DNA of 64,000 bases, from positions 89,012,756-89,076,755 of the forward strand of contig CM060731.1 of assembly GCA_030704615.1 (NCBI GenBank). The letters run 5' to 3'. Made by a program: the position numbers and the translations under genes. The notes below the pieces were generated by a model. That model saw only the letters and a list, made by a program, of their open reading frames with translations, had not been told where the DNA came from and made no database searches. The DNA is from Takakia lepidozioides. Its lineage: Eukaryota > Streptophyta > Takakiopsida > Takakiales > Takakiaceae. Positions 44,801-57,018 of this stretch are shown piece by piece (the stretch's first letter is position 1; each line of letters opens with the position of its first letter).

Positions 44801-47800
44801 TTAGTGAGACCCAAAGCTTTGCGTTTAGCTGTTTGAATCACTTTCTGTATTTGCGCGTCCCAGTTGCAACTGGAGGAAAACTCAACACCATGATATGCTT
44901 AGGAAGGGAGCACATGGATTTCTTGACCTCCCCATGTCCATTTGAGATCCCCTCCTACCTCCCCACGATCATTGAACTCCACCACTGCGCATTTACTAAC
45001 ATTGGCTTCTAACCTCCACAGGTGAAAGTACCTCGTCATGCAATCGATCAACTCCTGAAGATTGGATGGGTATCCCCTAGGCCTGCGAAGTCATCCGCAA
45101 ACATAAGAGCTGGAATGGGGGCATCACCAACCTTTAACCCAGTCCCCTCACTATCCACATCCTCAAGTAGCTGTTTAATGAAAACATGAAGGAGCAGTTG
45201 GGAGAGGGTACAGCCTTGAGTTTCACCTTGGTTGATATCAAAGCTGTTAGACCTCCGTCCATTAACTGTAACACAACTATTGGTGTTCACATACAGATTG
45301 TGAACCATCTCCACATCCTGACCCCAGAAGACCAAAGTCAAAGCCACAACCCGTCTCTCCACACTGTGTAGTAATTTCCTTTTTGACATAGAGTGGGCTT
45401 TCCTTCTTTTCTCCTTCCCTGGCTTAGGGTGAAGATATGGTCGAGGCAGCCCCTATTTATCTGAAAGCCTGGCCTTTATGGAAAACACCTCTAGACTCCA
45501 GATCTACCTCGATACTGGAACTTTTTAGCCTACCAAATATCTTGCCACCGGCGTTAAGAAGCATGATGCTGCGATAGTTCCCAGGCTCTTCTCTGTCACC
45601 TTTCTTATACAGATTGACAATGACACCCTCTCTTTAGCAGAAGGGAATTACTTCTGTCTTCCAAATAAGGTTAAAGAGAAGGGCAAGGGCCTGTACCATA
45701 AGATCGCGATCATGCTTGAAACCTATCAGGCCCCACCTCCTTTATAGCCCTTTAGATGTTCTATAGTGTTAGTAATCGGAGAAGAACTATTGAAGAGAGA
45801 GAGAGATTGTGTGTGTGTACTCATAAGACATTGTTTGCCGTAGCCTTGTGGCCATTGACCCCGCGCCCGATTTGAGCGGAACACAAAGGGTCAGAAACTA
45901 CCTTTGTTAGGGGCTGACGCCGGTAGTATGACTTACCTTGGAACAGACAATTGATCCGAGTTTTCCAGATATCCTTTACTCAAGCATCAATCTGCTGTGT
46001 GTGATTTGCCAAATAACTAGGCCCCAAAAGGGCCTGGACTTGGGCCTGGGCTTTCAAAGTTGGGTAAACAGAGGTACAGGAACAAATCCCTTGATGGATT
46101 TGAAGAGGGCGCCTCTCTGGTGAGAATACCCAGGACAATGAATCAGAAAGTGGATATTGTCTTCAGGTTGCCCACACAAGAGGTTTGCAATCCCCCTCTC
46201 TGCATCTGTTTGCTGTTCAAAGGTAGGCTTCCCGCCCTGAGTTTAAATTGCAGTCGAGTGCCGAGAGTGGGTAAACCCTTGAGGTCATCCGTGATGGCCT
46301 CACCCATTTCACAGACTGGAAACAAGTTCAGGGAAGTTTTCTGCCTAACTTCATTTTCATCAGACAACTTTCTGACATGGCTTTGGACACTGCAGCCTCA
46401 AAGTCAGATTTATCCAGCAGGGTCAAGACTTGTGGACTTAGATTCAGATCCTTGAGAATATCTTCTACCCCCTTCCGCCAGGACTGAGCCTGTTTGACAG
46501 GGCGATCCTGCTTCCAAGATATAGCGTCGATTACCTATCTGATATTAGTCATACGTTGTAGCTGACCCCACCATCTGACCTTGAAGGGTATCTGGTGTTG
46601 GACATTTGTTGCAACTGACCCCACCATCTGTCCTTGAAATCATCTCGCCGGGAGCTTAAGGGAGGGATGCCAAACTCACCCTAAACAGCCACATTAGCTG
46701 TTTTGGAGCATGCTGACATGTACTCTTTAAGCACCCCCACTTGAATGGATTCTAGAGACTTAGCTTGGTTGGAGTTATCAACCCACACTGCAGATGCATA
46801 CTCCAAGGCAGGCCTAATGACGTGGCAATGCATGGAAAAATTTAGTGAGACCCAACGCTTTGCGTTTGCCAGATTGAACAACTTTTCGAATATGTGCATC
46901 CCAATTACAGTTGGAGGAAAACTCAACGCCAAGGTATGTGTAGGAAGGGAGGACAGGGATCTCTTGGCTTCCCCACTGCCACTTGAGATCGCCTCCAAAA
47001 ACATTGAAGAGCAGAGGGGAGAGGGTACATCCTTGAGCTACACCTTGGTCTATGTCAAAGAAGTTAGACTTGTGTCCATTAACAGTGACACAGTTTTTGG
47101 TGTGAGTATATAAATTATGGACCATTCTCCACATCTTTCCCTTGATCCCACATGACCAGAATCGGAGCCATAGACCATCTCTCCACACTGTGTCATAAGC
47201 CTTTTTAACATCCAAGAAAAAGACAAAAGTGGGTTTCCCTTTTATTTTCCTTCCCTGGATTATCTGGCTTAGAGTGAAGATATGATCCACACAGCCCCTG
47301 TTTCTCGGAAAGCCAGCGTGGCCTTCATGGAAACAACCTCTAGACTCCAGATCAACCTCGAGACGAGTACTTATAACTCTGCAAAATATCTTGCCAACTG
47401 TATTGAGGAACGTGATGCCTCGATAGTTCCCTGGCTCTTCTCTGTCACCTTTCTTGTGTAGATTGACAATGACCCCCTGTCGCCAGCAAAAGGGGATCTG
47501 AGAAGTAGAAGGGCCTCTATCATGGGGTTACCACCTAAGCTCGTTGACTATGCCATCAGGTCCACCAGCTTTATATCCATTTAAATGCTCAATTGCTTCC
47601 ACAGTTTCTCAGAAGATCTAATGGGAGCGTTGTAACCCTTTGAAATATACTCCAGTTCATCAGGGCTGTCTTGGATCATAGGAACAGTTTTTTCAACTGT
47701 GTCTTTCCATTCTTCAGAAGACCCCTCACTGTTAGACCTAGAATTTCTGCCAAGGCTACTGTAGTGAGTTTCAAAGGTTTTGACAATGTCAACCGTTGAA

Positions 47801-50294
47801 GTCAACACAGCACCCTTAGTAGTCCTCAGCGCTTGTACTTGCTGACAATGTTTCGGCTTGTACAGACGTTGAAGGGCCAACCAGAATCTCTTGTCATTAC
47901 CACGATGGTGGTTTGAGTTTATTTCACTTCGTTTCTTGCATTGCCAGAGCAAGACCGAAGATCTTGGAACGAATGGACAAAGTGAGGGAGAGCCTCTTGC
48001 AAGGCCTGGACATACTCAGCCTTGACTTCTCAGTCCAAACCAGGAATTGGTCAGAGGTACCAATATCAGTTCTGTCATCAACACATTGGCACTCTGGGGA
48101 AACAAATTTTTGTCCATTACGATATAATCCGCAATGAAACGTTCCCCAGTTTGGGCTTTCTCATGAGTCCACGGCACTTGGTCTCGTGTTGACCTATTAT
48201 TCAAGGTCAAAAGCTGAAGTTCTTCGAGACAGTTTATCAACCGTCTTCCATTAGATTTCAGCTCATCCTCACCAAAAGGCCCAATGGTATCATCCTGATG
48301 AAGACGTTTACGCCCTCGCGCATTGAAGTCACCCAATAAGACCACCTGACCGTTGGTGAGGAACTTAGCACAGTCCAGCTTGACGTCTTCAAATACTTTG
48401 TCTGCGTCAGCACTACGGGTCCCGTCTGTGGGCATGTAAACACAACCCACAAACAGGTCCTTTCTACTCACGCCGCTCTCAATTTCAGTTTCAGCCAGAT
48501 ACTGTGCTCATACTGCAAACCGTTGTTGATAATTTCACAATTGTCACATAAGAAATCATGGACAAGGAAGCCAACACCTTTTTGACCACACTTGGCAGAG
48601 AGGCCACCTTAAGTGCACACATCTTACCAAACCATCTATAACCATTGACATCTTCATCCAGTTTGTCCGAAGTTTCCCATGTCTCTTGCCCTGCACAGAT
48701 ATGAATACCATTTGCCTGAAGAACTTGTCCCACTTCAAATTGTTTCCTTTGGTTAGTCAGCCCCGAGAAGTTGAAAGTGCCCAGCTGCAAGCCAGCCCTT
48801 TCATATGGATTGTTTGCCGTCTTAGGTAGCCTATGATTGCTCCTGGACGGCCAACCGATACCCCGTGTGGAGATTTTGCTCATCTTCTGTAAAATTTAAG
48901 GATTGGAAAATCATTCTGAGTACCATATCCTTCAGTCACATGACGCTCAGACTCAGCTATTCCGTCTGGCTGCTTGGTATCAACCTCATCCAGGGCATCA
49001 AACTGGTTAGAAACTTTCAAGTTGAAGTCCCCACCCTTGGTTGTCTTTCGAGAGCGCCTCATTGAATCACCAATGTCTAAGACCGCAGTCAAGGGACAAA
49101 CTTCTTTGAAATTCATTTGATGTGAGACTCTATTTGTAGCATTTTTGATCATTGAAACCTTCAAAGTACCTCTGTTTTCAAGTCTCGAGATGGTGCCATT
49201 AGCCACATAATCCAAGACTAAGCTGGAGCAGGTAGTTTTAAAGGACACATCGTCCATCCTGGGATTCACCCCAAAAACTACAGAAGAAGCCCTAGATTTG
49301 GCATAAGTAACCATTTCACAGGAATCACCCTGGTGAGTGTTGCATCGTCATGGCAAATTATATTGATAGATTCCGCAGGCTATTAGTTTAAGCACAAGGA
49401 CCAACCCTAGCCCAGCAGTGCCGAGCATGCTAGACAGAGCAAACCTATTCTAAAGAGGGAGACGCCCCAAACTCTCCAACTAAATCCAATGCACTACCTT
49501 ACCCGAAGCAGAGTGCTTCAGGTCAAAACAAACAAAGACACCAGGTCACAAGGCTGGCATTTAGTCAGAGAGACATTTATCTACTCCCATATCAAGTCCA
49601 CCCAATGGCAATAGGCTTCCTAGAGGACAGGAAGAGAAATAGAGGGAGAGAGAGAGAAAGTGTGTGTGTGTTTGTGCATAATCACCAAAGTTCCAACTTC
49701 CGGTGCTCTCTTGTCACAAACTTTGAAGCTGAAAACATTGCAGTTTAAAACATAATAAAATCGGCATATCCAGGAAACATGGTAGAAAACTTTGACCATC
49801 TATATACAATACTTAAGATTTTGAGCTCTTGTTGATGGGTGGTGGGTTGCAGGTCAGTGCTGGTGCTGAATGGAAATGGTGCTGATGTGGCGAAGCACGC
49901 CGTTCCTGCTGTACCAAGTCAACGGTATGTCTGAAAGTCTTGAAAGCCCTTTAGATAGGCAACTTTAGCACAGTTTCACACATTCTAGGCAAGCCAGGTA
50001 AGATAAAAGGACAAATTGTTACACACTAAGGGCTAATTCTTTTTTATAGGGATTACCATGTGTAGTGTTGAGGAACCATAGACAGAATGTAGTATTCCCT
50101 GCAATTTGCTGGCCCTGGCATAGTGGGCTGGAGATGTGGGGTTGAGAAGCTTACACTTATTTGTATTGGATGCACCTTGCAGGATATCTATTACATTTCG
50201 AAAGATGGACCCGTCAAAGGTCCCAGTAGGGTTTGTTCCAGACCACGACTTGCAAGACCTCCGGCTTGCTAATCTCCCCTCGCCCCATGCCTAG
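41852..50294 (+). CDS. ALKBH9/10-type RNA demethylase (2-oxoglutarate/Fe(II) dioxygenase), catalytic exons
   Basis: Exons are 41852-42235, 42699-42784, 43742-44052, 49853-49924 and 50183-50294, all with GT-AG junctions and a continuous frame. Exon 1 has ERLRLLGLKRKKDFVCMERI and GLELHTGVFS. Exon 2 has EPRKWMRGKGRITIQFGCCY. Exon 3 has WHVLPPTCVPDSCIINIYEE and PPHIDHHDFLRPF, giving the Fe(II)-binding HxD. Exon 4 has NGNGADVAKHAVP with the distal His. Exon 5 has RISITFRKM, whose Arg binds 2-oxoglutarate. Plant ALKBH9/10 proteins remove N6-methyladenosine from mRNA; that activity here is inferred from family. The 5.8-kb intron (44053-49852) is filled by antisense LINE copies. All catalytic residues are intact. 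Confidence 0.92.
44190..45780 (-). mobile_element. LINE copy 4, antisense, 5'-truncated, in the ALKBH intron
   Basis: It runs from reverse transcriptase fingers at 45780 through QGETQGCTLSQLL and the catalytic ALMFADDFAG (FADD) near 45100 to the C-terminal region at 44215. Several frameshifts. It keeps the catalytic acidic pair that copy 3 has lost. The 3' tail is missing. Confidence 0.8.
45800..49314 (-). mobile_element. LINE copy 3, antisense, near full length, with an RT deletion
   Basis: On the minus strand there is an N-terminal part of unknown role (49314-48880), then an APE-type endonuclease (GTFNFSGLTNQRKQF, CAGQETWE, VVLLGDFNARGRKR at about 48345), then reverse transcriptase (FFLDVKKAYDTVWRDGLWLR and GVAQGCTLSPLLFNVF near 46990). 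Immediately after LFNVF the text jumps to GGDLKWQWGSQ, so the FADD catalytic segment is deleted. The C-terminal CPLCG motif region at 46200 is partly altered. The 3' end has CTTATGAGTACAC(AC)n and (TC)n. It abuts the 5' end of copy 4. Confidence 0.88.
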
Positions 50295-51281
50295 AGCGAA
50301 AACTTGTTGCAACCAACATCGGCCGGGCTATCGGGTGACAATGAGAGTGAAGTTTTCTCAGCCGTTGCCACTGACAAGGGAAGTGTCACAAATATCAAGA
50401 TGATGCCAGCCAACCCCATCATCAAGAGGGTTTTACAAAGTCCTGGTACTGGCCAAGGCTCTCTCTCAAATGGAGAGAGTGGTTATCCACCATTGCACTT
50501 AGATCTTGCCTCAGTCAGGAGGGTCTCCAAAGCTGTCACTTCTCTATCTTTTTCCTTCACTTCTGCTTTTTGCTTTCTGATAGCTGCCAATGCTTTCTGT
50601 GTCTTTGGGCGGATGGGTCTAGTTTCTCCTGCTGTCTTATCCTGAGCTGAAATTGGAGTTGTGGGACGAGATAAAGCTGACTCATCTAAAACTGAGAGGA
50701 AGAGATGTGTTCTTGTATACACCATGCACACATTCCCTTTTTTTTTTCTCTCTTTTTTTTTTGTTTCTTTTGACGAAAGGGGAGGAAGAAGCCCTTGAGA
50801 GCTTTATTGAATATTATTGAAGGGAAAAAAACCAAAACCCTTACAAGCCCGAAAGCTGCCATGAGCCTGCCAGACACACGGGAGACCGTGTTTGCCCTTT
50901 TTTTTGACATTATGAGAAATTTTCAATGGCATGTAAAACCCAGCTGCAATGTAAATCCAGTTCATTATATTTTCAAGGCTGAGTCATTGGACGGAAGAAT
51001 GCCATGAGTGTGGCGCGGTGTAACGTGTCAGATTCTACATGTGCGATGAACCTCTTTTGTCGGGCAGTTGATGAAGAGGTCTAGGATTGGTTAGTGGTTT
51101 AACACTCCTCTAGGTGCCACGTCAATGGTCATGAATCCAGCTGTAAATGGAGTAAACATCCTGCGTTATGATGGCCCTTAAAATAACGATCGCTTTCTTA
51201 TTTAAATGGAGTTGGATGAATGGGGGGGGACGAAAGTCTATAAGAGGACACAAGTGTTTAATTTTATGGGTTATAATCTAA
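50295..51281. other. Downstream of ALKBH: in-frame extension and homopolymer tracts
   Basis: The frame after the ALKBH stop (TAG 50292-50294) stays open to 50645, see findings. Long T runs follow at 50738-50762. The rest shows nothing I recognise. Confidence 0.5.
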
Positions 51282-51599
51282 TTATGGATGAAAGTAGATG
51301 TTACTATTCTCAAAGGAGGAGACAATGAGTAGGGAAGGAGGTGAGGTGACTTGTAGTTCTTGTTGCTTCTTGAATGCTAACAAGGCTTCTTTGGTTTTGC
51401 CCACATGAACCCTGCTTGGCTTTAGAAGAGATCCATTTCTTCCCACCGGAAAGCACATGGTTTTGTCACTCCTTTCTATCAAGGCATCACATTGAGGGTG
51501 ATACGTATCAACATACTTATTTTTGCCTCTTGTCAGTTTAAGGAAAGACATGAACCACCCAGAGAGTGACTTTGATTTTGTACACCACAACTCTCCCAC
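51282..51599 (-). pseudogene. Ty3-type integrase scrap
   Basis: A 105-codon frame contains YVDTYHPQCDALIERSDKTM, which fits the YHPQxDxxxER region around the catalytic Glu of Ty3/gypsy integrases, preceded by SFLKLTRGK. Nothing else of a retroelement is visible nearby. It differs from the integrase at 989-2158, so it comes from another family. Confidence 0.5.
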
Positions 51600-53978
51600 C
51601 GAATGCTAATCCACACTATAAGAATTTTGTACCAATCTGTACACCAATCCACACCGTACATACATGTAGTGGAAGAAATCGTGGAATCAATTACACAGCG
51701 TTGCAGTTCCCACGCTGCAACAAAGAGTCATATCACGATCATGGCGCAGAAGACACCGACACAAAGTACTGATGACCGCTTTGGAGTCAGGATTACACTC
51801 GTCCCTTCCACATTCAAGCATCTAGATCTGCATGCTTGGTTCGGGTAACTACGCCAAACCATTCTAAGGAAGAACCAGAAGACTCAAAACACTGAACGTT
51901 CAAGCTGGGAGGACTGCACTTACAAACGGCAAGTGGTGAAGGAACCTTCCATGGTGGTGCGTGGTAGTTGTTGCTCAACACAAATATATATTCACACATG
52001 TGAACTTCCCTCTAGCGCCACATAGTAGAACTGTGCAAATGGATCAAGGTGTCGACTTGCTCAAGCAAGAAAGTATGAGGGTAACATTACTGATCGAGCC
52101 AGCTGCTAGCAACTAACGTACTCCAATCATACGAATTCCGCTCTCAGTCACTACTGGCAGGTTTTGACATAAATCATTTGGTAATCTTCAAGAATACGTC
52201 CAGGCATACAGCATTTACAGTGCAGGCCGCACGTAACCCGATTTGCAGAATTGCACGGGGATCGTAGATTAGATCAAGTGTTTGAGGTTCAGACTATGAG
52301 GTTCCGATAAGAGGAATTGTACTTAGATTATAATATTTGCAGACCTCGGGGATCTAAGGTACTGGAGGAAAACACATAGCGAGGTTCGGTGGATCAGTAG
52401 CAAAGGTTGATATAATAAAATTTCAAGTGCACAATAGCGGTCCTGACACAAGTTTTTATCCTCATCTGGAAGACGCTGCAAGCTTAAGTTTTCGAGAACT
52501 TGCACAGACTGCTGGATGGGCAATTGAAGGCAATTCGAATTTAAATAGGAGTTTCGAAGATTCTTCATCAAGTCATCAATTGAAACGAAGGCTCATCTGG
52601 CCAACCGATCAGATTGCAGATCAAGTGTTTGAGCTTTGATTTTGATCAGACCATACTATGAGCATGGGACTTTGAGTCGATTCCGTTAGCCTACCTTTGT
52701 GTAGGAGATTAGAGAAAGATGGTTCATATGGTCGACCGAATGGTTACACTGACTGAACTCAGATACATGTATCTTGCTCTCTCAGCAGTTGCTGTCTACT
52801 GCACTGAATGAAGCTCGCTTATCTCTAAAGACGAAACTCTCTTGGTATATTAGGAAATTAGCACGGACTGGTCTCCATGCGTGTGGTTATCTCAAGTGAC
52901 AATGCTCAAAGCTGCTAATAGTTGAGACACTGATCAAGGTATGTCAAACATTGCGGTCTCGACAGTGACGTTCGTCTGAAACTCAAAGATCGGAAAATAA
53001 GCTAAATTGTCTGGACCATCTTGGTCGTGTCTCATCATCTTGACAAATTGAGCTCAACAACTTGACTGCAAACATTCGACAAAAAGTTGAACCTTGCTTC
53101 ACAAGGTCAACACTCCAATTCATAAGAATTATCACTGTACAAGTGTTCAGGTTGCAGACTGAGCTTAGCTTTTCCTGCACCCTGCCTAAAGATATGCCGC
53201 TCTAGGATTCCGGGAGTCTGCAATAAAATGACGTCAAAAGTCGCATCTCATTGGTGGCAGACTCACTGCACCAATGAGACCACATCTGGCCAGCATAGCT
53301 ACAGATATATTATTCACACTTACGTCCCTACAGCCCACTGGCTGCCTTTGATGTGACGACGACCTACGTTGCCACAGCAAGTTCTGTCCGCTGACTCAAC
53401 TGAGATGCATAGGAGTACGCATGCATGCCTCTGAAACCGCAGTACATCGTTCGCTGTGAGGGTCCAAGTAGAAAATGGTAGCCCTCGCATCCTTCACCCA
53501 AGTGACCGCAAACATGTCCTCAGGGAACGTTAATGCTGCAACCACTAGGTAGCACTAGTTCTGGAAACTTGCGCGTTTTTCCACAGAAAAGAGGTCCGCG
53601 GAGTCCCATGTGGTTGCACCCTGATTATTCTAGATGTTGGACGCCAAAGCATACGATGCACAAGGACAGAAACCAAAATTGGATTTGCACAAAACCAACT
53701 CTCTGTCCGTCCATAGCCTAGCTCCCTACTCACGAGAAAGAGTAGATCTCGCTACTTACGGGATTAGATTCCTGGACGGAAGCAGTACCGAACACACCAC
53801 TCTCAAAGTCGTTCTTGGACCACAGAATCTTGTTCACCACCGGTCATCTCTCCAAGCGCCAGACTAGATATTAAGCTCCAGCACCTTGAAAATTCAGCTC
53901 GAAGAATAGTAGCCCCTGACACATCTACAGGCTCAGAGGCAAGAACTAGTGCATAAAGAGGCTACTAGCACATTGAGC
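51600..53978. other. Intergenic stretch, nothing recognised
   Basis: Lies downstream of both the ALKBH gene and the bHLH gene. Only short unsupported ORFs. The last few hundred bases probably hold the 3' UTR of the bHLH gene. Confidence 0.5.
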
Positions 53979-55598
53979 TCAAGCAACCATCTGACTGGTT
54001 GAATGTTCCATAAACTCTTTCCATTTCTCAGACTTGTCTTGAGATGGGGAATCGCCGGTACCGTTGTAGAGCTCCCACACTTTGTGCTGCAGGAAGCGGA
54101 CATATTCCAAGGTCTGGCCGAGCATGGACACTGTGTCCAACCGTTCGCCATTTGGGACAAGGGTTTGCAAAATGCGGATTCGGTCGCTAAACTTCTCTCT
54201 GCGCGTGCGTGCTGCAATGCTTTGGGGATCAGTTGCAGTGCCATGACGCCGACGTATTTTGGGAGGGGGTGGGCTCACAGGTGGGTCTGTTGAACTGTGG
54301 AAGCGGAACTCTTGGTTTCCTTGTGTTTTGTACAGCAATGCGCTCAATGCCGCTGCATCAAACTTGTCTGTGTTCTTCGCAGTCTCAAACATCTGAAGCC
54401 TTGTTGACATTGAAGGGCCGCCAAACTTGGGGAGGCTAACCAGTGAAGACGACACTGGGGGATTTCCTGCTGCCGTGGTGAGAGAAGAGAGCTGCATTGC
54501 TGAGAAGGAACGCTTGATGCCGCTGGCACTGAATTCAGGCATCTTTTTCTGAATATCGTCTTCCCTCAGAGCAGAGACGTGTGGCATGGTCACGGTGCCG
54601 GTAGATGTAGACCCGTGTACAGAGGTTGCAAAAAGGTGTGGATCCAGAGGTGTAGTAGGAGAGCCTGGCATACGCACCGGGGACCTCTCAGGATAGCCTA
54701 TTTGCTGTTTAACGAGCTGTGAAAGTTGGTCGGTACCTTGCTGCAAGGAATCCATCCATGGCTGGTCAGACCATCGCAAACGGCGCTGCTGCTCAGTTGC
54801 ATTGAAGCTGGAACCAGGCTGTTTGGCTGGTATGAGAAGCTGACCCGGTTTCGCAATGCCGCCGTTAGTACACACTGATGAATTTTCCTTCTCTTCCCCG
54901 CCCACAAGAAACGAGTGGCAGAAGTCAGGTGAGGCACTCGTATTAGCCCTGGACTCAGCTGCGGAGGAAACCGCTGAAGCCATGGGGGTGTTACGAATGC
55001 TGCTTTCATTCTCAGTGTCCTTCGCTGCAGTGCTATGGTGCGAGGACACGAGACATTCCAATTCACCCGAAAATGCGTTTCCGCATGGGCCGTTGTCTGC
55101 AGTGTCGTCCAGCATTGGATCGAAGCGAAAAGCCAAGTCTGTGAGGAGGGACGTGAGGTTGGCAGGGGACCTTAGCATTGACTCGGTATCGGTCATCATG
55201 TCTTGCGGTATCCAGAAGCCATCCGCACAGTTGACAATCGAGTCCCGCTCTCCCATGCTGCCTCCATAGCTCAGGCTGTCGTTGCTGAAGGAGTGGTCCG
55301 ACAGCTGGGGTTCCCCAATCCCTGGAGACAGGCTCGCTACCAGCTGCTCCTTGCTGGGCAGCATGGTAGACGACACCTCGTTCCGCGGGTCTGACGGCCC
55401 TGCTGGAAGCACCGTTACCGGTGATCCAACAGAAAAACTTGGAGTACTGCATGAGCCGGTGGTGACTGACTCAAACGAGGAGTTGCGAGAAATCCCCAGG
55501 GCCGAGGCACGCCCAGGGATCCCAACTTGGCCTTGTGCCATCAGATAGCTGCTCACTAACGATGTGAGATTGTTGTCATCCGGCTGGTGGTAGTCCAT
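53979..55598 (-). CDS. Class-VIII (RSL-like) bHLH transcription factor
   Basis: A single open frame of 539 residues starts MDYHQPDDNNLTSL and ends STSQMVA, with no intron. The bHLH domain lies near residues 449-510: HGTATDPQSIAARTRREK (basic region), SDRIRILQTLVPNGERLD (helix 1 and loop), then SMLGQTLEYVRFLQHKV (helix 2). The DPQS-AAR-RREK text and LVPNGE loop resemble class VIII proteins, which include the RSL factors that control rhizoid and root-hair growth in land plants. The basic region keeps the Glu of RREK, but Thr replaces the His usual two residues before RRE. The C-terminal motif that follows helix 2 in land-plant RSL proteins is absent. The N-terminal 440 residues are Ser-rich and disordered. 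It should be nuclear. Confidence 0.9.
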   Translation of the reverse strand: MDYHQPDDNNLTSLVSSYLMAQGQVGIPGRASALGISRNSSFESVTTGSCSTPSFSVGSPVTVLPAGPSDPRNEVSSTMLPSKEQLVASLSPGIGEPQLSDHSFSNDSLSYGGSMGERDSIVNCADGFWIPQDMMTDTESMLRSPANLTSLLTDLAFRFDPMLDDTADNGPCGNAFSGELECLVSSHHSTAAKDTENESSIRNTPMASAVSSAAESRANTSASPDFCHSFLVGGEEKENSSVCTNGGIAKPGQLLIPAKQPGSSFNATEQQRRLRWSDQPWMDSLQQGTDQLSQLVKQQIGYPERSPVRMPGSPTTPLDPHLFATSVHGSTSTGTVTMPHVSALREDDIQKKMPEFSASGIKRSFSAMQLSSLTTAAGNPPVSSSLVSLPKFGGPSMSTRLQMFETAKNTDKFDAAALSALLYKTQGNQEFRFHSSTDPPVSPPPPKIRRRHGTATDPQSIAARTRREKFSDRIRILQTLVPNGERLDTVSMLGQTLEYVRFLQHKVWELYNGTGDSPSQDKSEKWKEFMEHSTSQMVA

Positions 55599-55650
55599 AA
55601 CAAATTTTTCGTACTGAAGAGAGAGTAAGAACTAGCAGAGTCGACAACTG

Positions 55651-55674
55651 TGAGAGAGAGAGAGAGAGAGATAG
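55651..55674 (-). promoter_or_regulatory. (CT)n tract in the bHLH 5' leader
   Basis: A GAGAGA run (CT on the coding strand) lies 53-76 bases upstream of the bHLH start codon. Pyrimidine microsatellites near plant transcription starts are common. I could not place a TATA box with confidence. Confidence 0.45.
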
Positions 55675-56215
55675 AAGGTGAGAAGGAAGGAGTGTGAAGG
55701 GGCAGTGGAGTGGAGGCGAGGTGCACTAGTAGGTAGTGCAGCCCTGCTTTGTGTCCACTATTACACCGTGTTGTGTGGGCCCCATCTTGCCATGCCACCT
55801 GAACACATTCATCCGCACATCTATTCAACGGCCACTACACCAAAACACATATCTTGGGATGTGGGCCGTGCGTGACTTTGACAAAACTAACTTCTTCCTA
55901 AATTACCGACACCAGAGCAGAAAGGGAAGGGAAAGAGGACAGTACATCTAGGCATCAGGATTTGAGCCCAGCATCACTTGGGTGGCACCACATGCTGGGC
56001 TATGTGTGTAGGTTCAAATCCTGACAACTAGTACGCTCGGTGGGTCCTACCGTTCAATGGCGTCAAAAGATCCCACGCTCCGCAGCTTGTGGCCAGTGCC
56101 AGGTGATATCCCGGTGATTCTATGCTTCCAAGGTTTTTTTTGGCTGCTGCTTGTCAACGGATTTAAGGGCCTACACTTCCCAACTCCTTGGTTGTGCTCA
56201 TTGTTACTGAGTGGG

Positions 56216-56398
56216 GACAACCAAGTTGTAGTCTACTAGGTAATGGGCATATACCACCTCGGAAGTGGTTATGGGTTCAATCCACCGATTGGTGTCACAA
56301 AGGTGTCCACCTTCCTAACGGAAGGCAGTAGCCCTTGGTGGGTCAAGAGACACCATAATTTATGCTTCCTTAGGAGGTTCATATGTAATATAATTACG
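56216..56398 (+). repeat. tRNA-derived SINE, copy A
   Basis: The head has GTTGTAGTCTACTAGGTAAT (decayed A box) and GGGTTCAATCC (B box) about 35 bases later. The body has GGTGTCACAAAGGTGTCCAC and ACACCATAATTTATG. It aligns along its length with copy B at 57780. Confidence 0.75.
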
Positions 56399-57018
56399 GA
56401 GTGGGTCATAAAGACTTGGCCCGGATTTCTTCGTTAGAGAGGATGGCACCTTGCCGGGCTGGATTTTTCCTTTTTCCTTCCTGCTCTTGTGAGCCGTCCG
56501 TCCGATCAGGGAAATCCCAGCCATCAAAGTCCAAAATCTTTGCTGTTGCGGGTGAGGCCGGGGGAGGAGGCGTTCCTGAAACTGGGGGCCTTGGATCGCC
56601 CTGTACTTCACCCTACATTTTTCGCCCTGGGTAGCCCCAGAGTTAGGTTGAGCCCCCAGAGGATACCCGGTATGCCAGAACTCTTAGAAAAATGCTAGAT
56701 CTGTTAGAAAAATCTATAGTTCTTCGAGTGAAAACATAGATTCTTAAAGAACCTAGAAAAAATGTATGGTTCTTCAAGTGCCTGGAAAGATTTTCCCTCT
56801 ACGTTAACTCTTAGAACACAGGTTTTTTGGGTCAAAACAATTTTATACGCTTACGTGCCTAGCAACCACCATCCATCCACATGGATGAACTGTACAAACT
56901 CATCCCTTATCGACAACATGAACCCTCTCACAAAGTCTTGGCAGATTTCATGGTTTTAATTGGGAGATTATAACACAAAAGAAATAACCCAATTTGAAAC
57001 CCAAATGAAAATCCCACA

